64,000 nucleotides of DNA, taken from contig NC_057346.1 in NCBI RefSeq assembly GCF_016509475.1, positions 90,961,967 to 91,025,966 on the forward strand, read 5' to 3'. The stretch is from Prionailurus bengalensis. Taxonomy: Eukaryota > Chordata > Mammalia > Carnivora > Felidae. Shown here piece after piece: positions 55,225 through 64,000 of this stretch (position 1 is its first letter; every line of letters begins with the position of its first letter). A program made the translations under genes and the position numbers. The notes below the pieces were generated by a model. The model had not been told where the DNA came from. It made no database searches and was given only the letters and a program-made list of their open reading frames with translations.

Positions 55225-55950
55225 CTCTTAAATCACAATTTTGGACTGTTTGTGTTCTGTAATTCCTCAGTCACACCATTAATGGAACCACCTACTCTGT
55301 GTACATTCCTGGTCCCTTCTGGTAGTTGGGTGACCTTATGTGATACCTTTCAAGGTGACTTGGTTTGGGATCATTCTAGAAAGGCTTGGAAGCTTTGTGG
55401 AAGCTTTTGTCAATAGCAAGAGGGTATTTTACATTAAGATTCCATCAGGTCTGCTTTGCTTTATTTCCGGTGTTGTTTTGCATCTCAAACTTAACCTGTC
55501 CATGTTTAAATTTGCATCTTCTTTTAGACCATACCAGGAAATACAGAACCTCACTGGGGAGTTGTGGGAAATCCTGGTTTTCCTTAGTGAACAGATGATC
55601 AAATATTGTATTCAATTGGAAGAATACCTTCTTTGTTTACCTCACATAACTGTAAAGGGAATAGGTTCATTTGATTTCTTTTCATTGATTTCATTTTTAA
55701 AAGGAAAACAGGAGGTTGGTAGTTATATACACTTATTATCTAGAATTTCACACAGCTTCTTCATGAAGTCATAATTATTTAGGACAGCAAGAGGTTAACT
55801 TGTCTGCAATCGCCTCCCCATATAATGATGCTGAGAAAGAACAATTCATTTTCCAACATAAAATATCAGGAAATGAACATAGGCACCCAAATATAAGAGA
55901 TTAATCATTTAAGTATTGGAAAAGGGACATAGAGACCAGTTAATTGCCAG
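55225..55950. other. Non-coding stretch with a 144-codon frame
   Basis: The sense frame 55340-55774 is among the longest outside repeats. It is rich in Phe, Ile and Leu, has no recognised motif and a second frame overlaps it. I do not call it a gene. Confidence 0.4.
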
Positions 55951-55954
55951 GATC

Positions 55955-56075
55955 TGAAAGTCAGCAGTCTAATCCGATTAAATATGTAAATGGGGCAGTG
56001 CTGTTCATTTTCAGTGTTCTTTTGGACTAATAATTAAATGATGGATTTAGAAATTAATTGCTAGGTGGTGAGCTG
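55955..56075. promoter_or_regulatory. Candidate conserved non-coding element (speculative)
   Basis: A compact cluster of homeodomain-like cores (CTAATCCGATTAAAT, GGACTAATAATTAAATGATGG, AATTAATTGC) in repeat-free sequence. Suggestive only. Confidence 0.22.
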
Positions 56076-56690
56076 CTTGTCCAGAAAACACTGCCTCCTT
56101 CACCAGCTGTGGCCAGCACTTGGAAATTCCACGGCCTTATTCTTTTTGTTTTTGGCTTGGCCTTGGAGGAAGCGAGAAGAAATTCACACTATGAGCAAAT
56201 AGTCTCCTTCCTCTGCCTTCTCCCTGACATGACAGCCAAAATGAGAGAATATTTCTCCTTGAGGACAGTGCTATATTGCTACTTGACTTGTAATAAGCAT
56301 CAGGAGAATAGCACTGGGGAGAGAAGAAAACTAAGCCCTAGCAGTGCTGCTTCTGTTCAGGAAGCAGATGTCTAAATAAACCCGAGTCTCTGGTTCATAA
56401 TGGGAAAAGTCCTTCCCTGTTCACATCAGCCTGCAACCATCTCTCCCTCCTCCTCCCCCAGAGGAAACATTGTCTTAACAGTGCACCAAGGACATCTCTT
56501 CCGTTGTCATCTGGACTCATTTGACTTATCACACTCCTAAGCCTGTTTCCCCTGGATGATTACATGATGTGAGCCAGAACGCTGTGTGATAGCATGTTCT
56601 GCTAATATTCTGGCCATGCGACTGTCAGTAGTTGTGTGTTGACATGCTGTGGGGTGGGGTTGCCCAGGTGCCAGCGGGGTCTGGGGTCCA
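56076..56690. other. Non-coding stretch
   Basis: A 105-codon sense frame (56058-56375) has no domain. Confidence 0.45.
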
Positions 56691-56693
56691 TCC

Positions 56694-56694
<1 letters not shown>

Positions 56695-56729
<35 letters not shown>
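56695..56729. repeat. (CAGG)n microsatellite
   Basis: About nine perfect CAGG/GGCA tetranucleotide units followed by GGGGG. Confidence 0.97.
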
Positions 56730-56730
<1 letters not shown>

Positions 56731-56734
56731 GGAA

Positions 56735-57685
56735 TAGCCTGATCACATTCCAGGGAGATACGATTCTTCCCTCTGTTGTGTAACCTCATAGCACATTGTC
56801 TATAAATCTGTTAGGTTACTTATTTGAATAATCTTTGAATATTACTAAGTTTCTAATTCAGGCCCTTACACATACTGGCTCTTTAAAACAGTCTGTAGAA
56901 TACAGAATTAAGTGAATAAATGCATGATGAGGGGAAATAGAAAGTTCTGTCTTCTTGGTAGGTACTGGACAGAGTAAATTAGAAAGATTTTGTGTTGAAA
57001 TCAGCAAGATCAGCTGAAAGACATTCAGATTTCATTCAGATTTAATCAACCAGTTTTTTTCCTGAACGAACTAGTTTTTTTTTTTTGGTCTCTTTTATTT
57101 TTATTTCAAAAGTAGAACATGTATATAACAATAAACTCAAATAATGAAAACTAACATCGGTGTGCTCATATTTGTAAGGGTCCTGACTGATAGGCACATT
57201 TTCTAACCACTTGTCAATACTGCCTTTTTTAAAATGTAATTTACCTGAAAGTGCTTTGTACATTCCAACACTATACATTTCACTATACATTTCAACACTG
57301 TAAATGCCAGTTCCTTCCTCTTGTTAGCTGATAGCTGTATATTGTGAGGTACTGTAGAAAAAGTCTGATGTATCTTTATATTCCTGGTAAGTTGAGCCCA
57401 ACCCCTTGTATATAACAGATGTTTAACATTTGTTAGTTGAACAAAACAGACAAGCACACTGGAGCCAGAGTATTTAGGGATTCATTTATTATTCCTAGGT
57501 GAGTGTTTTAAAGTTAGAAGTTAAGAACTGACAACACTCAATGTAAATAAATAAGTGAACCAATGTTAGTGGAATTTCAGGCATGAGCAATGGAGATATT
57601 TGGGGCTGAGTAGAATTCTTTATCATGTCAGTTAAGCAACTTTGTACTTAAAGTAAAGGTTGCCTCTCACTTGTGTTAAAGTCTG
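56735..57685. other. Non-coding stretch
   Basis: An L2-like 3' phrase lies near 57400-57440 (CCTTGTATATAACAGATGTTTAAC). A CACTATACATTTCA doublet lies at about 57269-57295. Nothing else recognised. Confidence 0.4.
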
Positions 57686-57691
57686 ATGTGT

Positions 57692-57714
57692 GTTTTTTCT
57701 TTTTTTTTTTTTTT
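57692..57714. repeat. Poly(T) tract
   Basis: A T-rich run interrupted by one C, immediately before a MIR. Confidence 0.9.
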
Positions 57715-57734
57715 AACAGAAAGGTAAAATTGAT

Positions 57735-57940
57735 AGATGTAGAGAACACAGGCTTTGAATTCAAACATACCTTGGTTTGAATCCCCGTTCTACCATGGAC
57801 GTGCTGTCACTATTGGACAGCTCTTTTAAGCCTCTAGACTCACAGCAAGAACAAAACACATCGTTATGATGGAAATTGGAGATAATGTGACTTGCATGGC
57901 ATATTGTAGGCACTCAATGCCTATTACTGTTTTAATTATT
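57735..57940 (+). repeat. MIR, nearly full length
   Basis: Sense MIR: AACACAGGCTTTGAATTC, CTTGGTTTGAATCCCCGTTCTACC, then GGAGATAATGTGACTTGCATGGC and GTAGGCACTCAATGCC. Confidence 0.8.
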
Positions 57941-58059
57941 GCTTTTATTTTAGAGAGCCATATACCCATGTAGTATTTTCTAATGTTTGTGGGTATCTAA
58001 AGAATTCCAAAGAAATCAACATATTTTAGTCTTTTGATATCCCAAATGTCTTCATCTGC

Positions 58060-58397
58060 TTGGACTACAGTAACAAATAACCTTAGATTGGGTGTCTTGA
58101 ATAATAGAAATTTGTGTTCTCACAGTTCTAGAGGCTAGAAGTCCGAGATCAGAGTGTCAGCATGATTGGGTTCTGGTGAGAACTCTCTTTGTGGCTTGCA
58201 GATGGGCACATTTTCATTGTGTCCTTACATGGGGGAGAGAGTGAGCAAGCAAGCTCTCTGTTGTTTCATAAGGGCACTAATACCGTGACCTCATCTAAAC
58301 GTAATTATCTCCCAAAGACACTATTTTCAAATACCAATTATTGGGAGTTATGGCTTCAACATATGAATTTTGGAGGGATACAATTCAGTCTGTAGTA
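58060..58397 (-). mobile_element. MaLR (MLT1/MST-type) solo LTR
   Basis: Antisense LTR: CTTGGACTACAGTAACAAATAACC, CACAGTTCTAGAGGCTAGAAGTCCGAGATC, CATAAGGGCACTAATACCG, ending GGCTTCAACATATGAATTTTGGAGGGATACAATTCAGTC. Confidence 0.88.
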
Positions 58398-58399
58398 CC

Positions 58400-58549
58400 C
58401 ACAAAGAGGTCCTATCCCAGAATTGATTGACATGAAAGTTTTTCTCTTTAGTAATGGGTTAATCTTAGCAGTGGGCTAAGGGAAGGTGTTTTGTAGCTCA
58501 GTGGGTTATGATCCAGGTTGATGGGTACCTCTAAGTGTATCTGTAGGTT
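58400..58549. other. Non-coding stretch
   Basis: Nothing recognised. Confidence 0.5.
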
Positions 58550-58562
58550 TGTCATTTGAATT

Positions 58563-58584
58563 AAAAAATTTTTTAAGTTTATTG

Positions 58585-58625
<41 letters not shown>

Positions 58626-58785
58626 AGGGTAGGGAGAGAGAGAGGCGGGGAGAGAGAATCCCAAGCAGGCTCCATGCTGTCAGTGCAGGCTGCAGTGTGG
58701 GGCTTGAACTCATGACCCATGAGATCATGACCTGAGCCAAAATCAAGAGTCTGACACTTAACCAACTCCATCACCCAGCTGCCCC
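58563..58785 (-). mobile_element. CAN-SINE (older subtype) with GA expansion
   Basis: Antisense copy with GAGCCAAAATCAAGAGTC. Perfect 13-bp duplication TGTCATTTGAATT at 58550-58562 and 58786-58798. The CT tract is a GA microsatellite at about 58588-58624. Confidence 0.95.
58588..58624. repeat. (GA)n microsatellite within SINE
   Basis: About 18 perfect GA units. Confidence 0.97.
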
Positions 58786-58799
58786 TGTCATTTGAATTT

Positions 58800-59125
58800 T
58801 AAGTTTTCTTCCCTTCAAGTGAGGAGAAAGCAAGGATGGCTGATGGTACAGTGCATATGTTGAGTGAGGTTCTTGGGTTTTCATCAAAGACCATGTATTT
58901 GCATCTTTGATCAGGGGTGCAGAGAGTGGAGGGCTGAAAACTGAAAGATGATATTTAGATGGAGGATGACTACATATAATATGTTAAAACAGAGGATATG
59001 TTAGAGAGTAAGTGAAGGCAGAACACAGAAATTCTTATACCCCTGCCTCTAGCATTTCTGGGTATTGTGCATGTTATATAATTATAGGCCCAACTCCTTA
59101 AAGGTCTTGACAGTTATCACTAGGT
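58800..59125. other. Non-coding stretch
   Basis: Nothing recognised. Confidence 0.5.
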
Positions 59126-59129
59126 GACT

Positions 59130-59275
59130 TCACTTGAAAGTCTAGCTGCACACCTTATCAGCTGTGAGACCTTCAGTAAGTGACAGAGGCTCACTGAGCC
59201 TCAGTCTTCTCATTTCTAATAAGGTAGTTTAAGGACCAACGTTCCTGACACATAGTGGGTACTCTTTGTAAGGTT
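59130..59275 (+). repeat. MIR
   Basis: Sense MIR: CAGCTGTGAGACCTTCAGTAAGTG, CTGAGCCTCAGTCTTCTCATTTCTAA, then GACACATAGTGGGTACTC. Confidence 0.8.
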
Positions 59276-59518
59276 TATTGACTTTGAAAATGCATTTGTT
59301 TACCTCTTTATCACTGAAGGGTAAGTGCTAGGTAACGTTCATGATTATATAAACAGCTGAACTGACGTGTTTGACTTCAATTCTAAAAAGGTAAGGTTAC
59401 TTTATAAAAGTAAAATTAAGAAGTATTTCAATAACCCATGCTTTCATTCTTATCCAGAATCTTTAGAGCCAGATGTATTGAGGAATTCAGAAATTTCAGA
59501 TGTTAAAAAGATAATGCA

Positions 59519-59633
59519 GTATGTGTGTGTATATATATATGTGTATGTATATATATATATATGTGTGTGTGTATGTATATATATGTGTATGTATATATAT
59601 ATGTGTATGTATATATATATACACACACACATA

Positions 59634-59669
<36 letters not shown>

Positions 59670-59717
59670 TGTATGTATACTGTGTGTGTGTATATACACA
59701 CACACATATATATATAC
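59519..59717. repeat. Complex TG/TA/CA microsatellite
   Basis: Alternating (TG)n and (TA)n on the left, a central (TA)n, then (TG)n and (CA)n on the right, nearly pure purine-pyrimidine alternation over about 200 bp. TG and CA blocks are mutually complementary. Frames of 60-119 codons on both strands are artefacts of this tract. Confidence 0.97.
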
Positions 59718-59724
59718 TTCATGT

Positions 59725-61255
59725 AACACACCCAGTGGGGTATGAAGGAAACACTCCATAATCAAACACATTAATAATTCTTCAGTGAAATGTGTGAATA
59801 TTTGTACTCAGTGGGATATGCAGAGACTATAAATAGTCTCACATTAGTTCAGGTCCGGTTTTTCCACAAAAGCAGTTCAGTTTAGGTCAGATTTTGCTAC
59901 CAAAAAATAAAAAATTAAAAAAATGTCAAACCTTTTAGATAAGTTTTGGAATTGTAGATAAGGGACTGAGGATCTATGTTATTAAAATAACTTTTGATAC
60001 TACTTTTATGAAGTAATATTGACTTTCAGATTTGAAGTTGCTGCCATAAGCTTGGTCATAAGTATTAGATTATGAAAACAAAATTTGAATACTGGCTTCC
60101 CAGTGAGAAATGCAATCCCAAGACATTCAGATACAGGCAATCATAGTTTCATAGATTCATGAACTAGTAAATGATGAGTATCTAGGCATAAAACTTTGAT
60201 GAAAGCACAAAGAGCATACTCTTCCATATCCCACAATCTTATCATGTGTAATTCACTACTATTTAGATGACAGATCTCATAACACAGCTTCCTCTGGATA
60301 ATGCTCATAACAGGGAAAAATAGTTTGAAAATTAATCACTTAGTTTTTATTTATTCTTTGAGAAATTCTACACAGGCTATTGCAAAGAAGTACATTTGAC
60401 CCAAAGTCCTATGCAAATTCTGTCTACCTACTTGCTTCAAGATCAAAAATTTGATAGGTGACCTCTACTATCAGGCAGACTAAGCAACGCCTGGCCATGA
60501 TATTCGCAGCAGAGATGAGAAGCCTTTGTTTCTCTGAGTCCTTTTCTGCAATCACGGCATTCCCTGGGATGACCCTCATCTGTAGTTATTAAAATTACCT
60601 GCTCAATAAAATCACCAGGAAAAAATAAGTCAGATTTTCCATATAGCATCCTAAGAGATTCGGTAGGGATGGAGTGGTAAATATCCTTTTGTTTATTAAT
60701 TTTTCTAATACTCAATTAAGTTTGGCTACCAGGGTTTCAGTCTTCAGCTTGTACCTGCCTTTTGGGTCACAACACCAGAAATGCAGTTTGGGAAGAGAAT
60801 GCCATGGTGCACAGTATTTACTTCCAGATTCCTGAGAAACTCGACACTTTGAAATTATTAATGGAATTTTGATAATTGGACACTAAAGACTTATTGGATC
60901 AAAGGACTTATAAAATATCCTTCCAAATGTGTAAGTTGGGAGCCCAGTTGGAGGATGTCCATAGAGACACTCCTGAACTGTTTTGTTTCTGTCCTTTGCT
61001 CTGGCCTCACTGTGTTAACTTCAGTTACGAGGTTCTTTAGGGAAACATGCTAGGAGGGGCTTTCACATAGCCCCGCCTCCATCACTTCCAGGATGGTGTG
61101 CAGCAGGGTTCACAGGCTCAGAGGCTTACAGGTGTTGAATAGGCAGCTTGGGTGTATGAATTGGACCAGATGGGGAATTTGCCATAGTCTTCCAAGATTG
61201 GGCAAAACCCACTTAATCTCTAGCCAATTATTGCCAGGTTGAACTGTGGACCCAG
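59725..61255. other. Repeat-poor non-coding stretch
   Basis: No recognised element over about 1.5 kb. An antisense 90-codon frame (60443-60715) has no domain. Confidence 0.45.
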
Positions 61256-61277
61256 TATTCTGGAGTTTTTTATTTTT

Positions 61278-61323
61278 CTAATTTTTTTAATACTTATTTT
61301 ATTTTTGAGAGGTGGGGAGGGGG

Positions 61324-61375
<52 letters not shown>

Positions 61376-61497
61376 CCCAAGCAGGCTCCAGGCTCTGAGC
61401 TGTCAGCACAGAGCCCGAAGCCCTTGAACCCATGAACTATGAGATCATGACCTGAGCTGAAGTCAGATGCTTAACTGACTGAGCCACCCAGTTGCCC
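61278..61497 (-). mobile_element. CAN-SINE with GA expansion
   Basis: Antisense copy ending CTGAGCCACCCAGTTGCCCC. Flanks TTCTGGAGTTTTTTATTTT and CCTGGAGATTTTTTAAAAA are a loose duplication. The CT tract is (GA)n at about 61329-61372, and the middle has lost part of the GATGTGGGGCTC block. Confidence 0.93.
61329..61372. repeat. (GA)n microsatellite within SINE
   Basis: About 21 perfect GA units. Confidence 0.97.
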
Positions 61498-61569
61498 CTG
61501 GAGATTTTTTAAAAATTTAATTAGAAAATCCATGTTTTTATGTAAAATCTTCTGATTGTTTAATGGAGA

Positions 61570-61660
61570 CAAATAATCCAACAGTACCAATATTATCTCC
61601 ATTTGGCAGGTAAGGAAATCCATTCAGGGAGTGTCATAACTCAAATTGTGCAGTCTTTCT
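61570..61660 (-). repeat. MIR-like fragment
   Basis: ATTATCTCCATTTGGCAGGTAAGGAAATCC resembles the antisense MIR core. Short. Confidence 0.45.
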
Positions 61661-61669
61661 CCAATTAGA

Positions 61670-62030
61670 GATAGTGTACATTTCCCTGGCCAATGATGTT
61701 GGCCTTGGCCATTTGATTTGCTGTGGCTCAAGGATGTGAGCAGCATGACTCATTCACATGCTATTTATGAGCCAATGCCAAAAGAAGGCCTGGCATGTGT
61801 GCCCTTCTGCCATTCCCACAAGAACAACATGTGCCTGCTAGTCTGCTGGTCCACAGAAGATGAGAGCCACATGGAGATGTGATTCCCACCTGCAGCTCAA
61901 AGCTGAACCTCATCCAATCTGGTCTACATCAGCCAACACTTTGGTAACCCTCAGACACATGAGCAAGAATAAATGATAGTTATTTATACATTATTATTTT
62001 GACTATGAGTAACTGATAGAGGAATTTTAC
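61670..62030 (+). mobile_element. MaLR (MLT1-type) LTR, diverged
   Basis: CTGGCCAATGATGTTGGCC, AAGAAGGCCTGGCATGTGTGCCCTTCTGCC, GAAGATGAGAGCCACATGG, ending ACATGAGCAAGAATAAATGATAG, the order seen in MLT1 LTRs. Confidence 0.55.
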
Positions 62031-62034
62031 AAGT

Positions 62035-62535
62035 TGCTACAAATCAGTTATATAAGTTATTGATTTAGTGAGGATTTGATCCTGGGCCTATTAAATCTAA
62101 AGCCATAATTACTAGTATTCCTTAGTTACTGGTATGTTAGCCCATGGACAAGATACTATGTGATCACGCTTTTTCAGCTTCATGATTCTAAGATACTAAA
62201 TTGCCTTGAAATGACTTTAAAAATATTGCCAATGGGGAAATTCCATTGTTCTTTAAACCTTATAACTTCTAATTCTTTGAAACTGATGATCACCGTATGG
62301 TGTATTTATACAGACAATTTTTATTGGTAGAAAAATACTTTGGACTTTCTCTGGTGTGTCTGGCTTCTTAAAATTACACACAAACACATATTATACACAT
62401 ACATATATACTCACACAAACACATATATGATACTTCTTCCCTTCATTCCAATCTAGAGTGAGTATCTAGCATTCCTCCTGTTGGACACTCCCTAATTTTT
62501 TCACCTGATTCAGCTTCACCTTACCTTACCCCAAT
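62035..62535. other. Non-coding stretch
   Basis: Contains short ACACATA/CATATA runs at 62375-62430. Nothing else recognised. Confidence 0.45.
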
Positions 62536-62536
62536 G

Positions 62537-62980
62537 TATCAGTTTTGCAGGGCTGCCCGAATAAAGTGCCGTAAATGGGTGACTTAAAACAATAGAAATT
62601 TATTATCTTACAGTTCTGGAGACTGGACGTTAAAATTAACACATTGGTAGGGCCATACTTCCTTTGGAATCCATAGGGAAATCATTCCTTGCCTCTTCCT
62701 AGTTTCTGGTAGCTTCCTCATAGTCTTTGGTGTTCTTTGGCTACCAGCTGTGTAACTCCAGTCCCTGCCTTGGTTGTCACATGGCATTCACCTTGTCTTC
62801 CCAGAGCCTTTTCTTATAAGGACACCCATCATATTGGATTGGGGCCCATATCCAGTATGACCTTATCTTAACTAATTATCTGCAATGATCCTCTATCTAA
62901 ATAAGGTCATATTCAGAGGCCTAGGGGTTAGAACTTCAGCATATCTTTTCTGTGGGGGACAGAATTCAGCCCATAACACT
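62537..62980 (-). mobile_element. MaLR (MLT1-type) solo LTR, nearly full length
   Basis: Antisense LTR: GTATCAGTTTTGCAGGGCTGCC, TAAAACAATAGAAATTTATTATCTTACAGTTCTGG, CTTGCCTCTTCCTAGTTTCTGG, TTCTTATAAGGACACCCATCATATTGG, TATGACCTTATCTTAACTAATTATC, ending GACAGAATTCAGCCCATAACA. One of the best-preserved LTRs here. Confidence 0.9.
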
Positions 62981-62984
62981 CAGA

Positions 62985-63640
62985 GTAGGCCTGGAGGTTA
63001 GAGGAGACTTCACAGGCATAGGAATTATGTTCACATAATCCTCAAATGGCCATGCCTCTGTCTCCCAGGGCCTCCAGACCTTGAGCGACTCTGAGGCTTT
63101 ATCCTCCGGGCTTTGCATAGTTCTAGGAGAGAAATTGTCTTCAATAGTAGGTCCTTTCTTAGAGAGCCCTCAATTCATTTTTCTTCAAAGAATACATTTT
63201 CTGCTCACTGAGTGAATATCTTTTGTCCCGGGTGGCCAGGCTTTTTCATTACTTGGAATATCCCTCAAACTCCAAATCAGAAAGAACCACAAGTTAACCA
63301 TATTGCTATCTATTTTCCCCACATAAGTGCAAAAAAAGCGTTAGGGAATAAAGCTGAAATGTCACGCTGGGCTGACAGTTTTCCATGCTGATTGACTTTA
63401 ACACTAGTTGATACAGGAAGATAGACTTGGCACTGAATGCCAGAAAGCTGGTTTCCTCTCCTCGCTGTGCTGCTCAGCTCAGTTCTTCTGCCCTGTGTTT
63501 GGCTGATTCAAGCTCCTGGTCTCATGTGCCTTCCTGTGAGTTTGAAAGAATGGTCCTGGAGAATCAGGGCCATTTGGAAAGAGAGTGGTTCCATTGGTGC
63601 CCTTGTCCACATCCCAAGTATTTCTGGTGATAGCAAAGGC
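62985..63640. other. Non-coding stretch
   Basis: Two overlapping sense frames of about 68 codons (63427-63646) have no domain. Confidence 0.45.
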
Positions 63641-63661
63641 TGCTAAGAAATAGGGCTTGGA

Positions 63662-63888
63662 GGGGCGCCTGGGTGGCGCAGTCGGTTAAGCGTCCGACTT
63701 CAGCCAGGTCACAATCTCTCGGTCTGTGAGTTCGAGCCCCGCATCCGGCTCTGGGCTGATGGCTCAGAGCCTGGAGCCTGTTTCCGATTCTGTGTCTCCC
63801 TCTCTCTCTGCCCCTCCCCTGTTCATGCTCTGTCTCTCTCTGTCCCAAAAATAAATAAACGTTGAAAAAAAAATTAAAAAAAAAAAAA
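63662..63888 (+). mobile_element. CAN-SINE, young felid subfamily
   Basis: Sense copy with GGCGCAGTCGGTTAAGCGTCC, the CTTCAGCCAGGTCAC deletion, GGGCTGATGGCTCAGAG, GTCCCAAAAATAAATAAACGTTG and a long A tail. A perfect duplication of about 17-19 bp begins AAGAAATAGGGCTTGGAGG (63645 on and 63889 on). Probably the most recent insertion in the window. Confidence 0.98.
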
Positions 63889-63907
63889 AAGAAATAGGGC
63901 TTGGAGG

Positions 63908-64000
63908 AGTCAGGCATGGACAACAGTGCTATCCAAAATATGACAGCAGATTTAACCATTGAAAACCATATTTCTAGGTATTAGCTCAATTTTGTCCATT
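63908..64000. other. Terminal non-coding flank
   Basis: Nothing recognised before the window ends. Confidence 0.5.

Noticed and set aside
55340..55774. 144-codon sense frame
   Set aside because: No domain, skewed to Phe/Ile/Leu, overlapped by another frame. Consistent with chance in AT-rich DNA.
59367..59771. Frames of 60-119 codons rich in Tyr-Ile-Cys-Val
   Set aside because: Translation of the TG/TA/CA microsatellite on both strands.
63662..63888. tRNA gene
   Set aside because: The tRNA-like head belongs to a CAN-SINE. It is followed by the SINE body and A tail, with target-site duplications. The same applies to all other heads in the window.
1..64000. CRISPR array, operon, phage or bacterial island
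   Set aside because: No regularly spaced identical repeats with unique spacers, no closely packed genes. All dispersed repeats are eukaryotic retroelements.

Overview
This is a 64 kb stretch of mammalian nuclear DNA, almost certainly from a felid or another feliform carnivore. The diagnostic evidence is 21 copies of the tRNA-derived CAN-SINE. Most carry the cat-type body (GCGCCTGGGTGGCTCAG head, GCTGACAGCTCAGAGCCTGGAGCCTG middle, CT-rich tract, AATAAATAAACGTT tail) rather than the dog-type body. A near-full-length LINE-1 of the carnivore type fits the same assignment. The older layers (MIR, L2, MaLR/MLT1-type LTRs, ancient L1M, a MER5-like hAT MITE) are those shared by placental mammals.

I find no host protein-coding exon, no functional RNA gene, no CRISPR array and no operon. 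Every long open reading frame is explained by L1, by SINE antisense or sense readings, by microsatellites, or by chance. The window therefore reads as intergenic or deep intronic sequence.

Layout: 1-9.3 kb holds MIR/L2 relics, three SINEs and the 3' part of an old L1 split by a TG microsatellite. At 9.3-10.5 kb a SINE, a processed PPIA (cyclophilin A) pseudogene and a MIR lie side by side. From 10.5 to 26 kb there are MIR, L2, two MLT1-type LTRs (one inserted into an L2), three SINEs and long repeat-poor AT-rich stretches. The centrepiece is a minus-strand L1 at about 26252-32179, flanked by a perfect 16-bp target-site duplication and carrying a CpG-rich 5' UTR. Its ORF1 and ORF2 are both broken by frameshifts, and the catalytic Asp of reverse transcriptase motif A is Asn. 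From 33.6 to 38.5 kb SINEs are stacked on older repeats, and there is a 35-nt U2 snRNA retrocopy with perfect target-site duplications. From 41 to 64 kb there are more MLT1-type LTRs, L1M fragments, SINEs, MIRs and several microsatellites, plus a small GC/CpG-enriched block at 51.8-52.1 kb next to a GT-rich minisatellite-like tract.

The elements do not form a pathway. They record successive retrotransposition: L1 machinery supplied the activity that copied CAN-SINEs, the PPIA mRNA and the U2 RNA, as the target-site duplications show. I did not find a previously undescribed biological system. The most informative observations are the U2 micro-pseudogene, the dead full-length L1, three SINEs sharing the diagnostic changes of a young subfamily, and a few repeat-free, homeodomain-motif-rich stretches that could be conserved regulatory DNA. 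Repeat family names are from memory of consensus sequences; boundaries of the old repeats are approximate.
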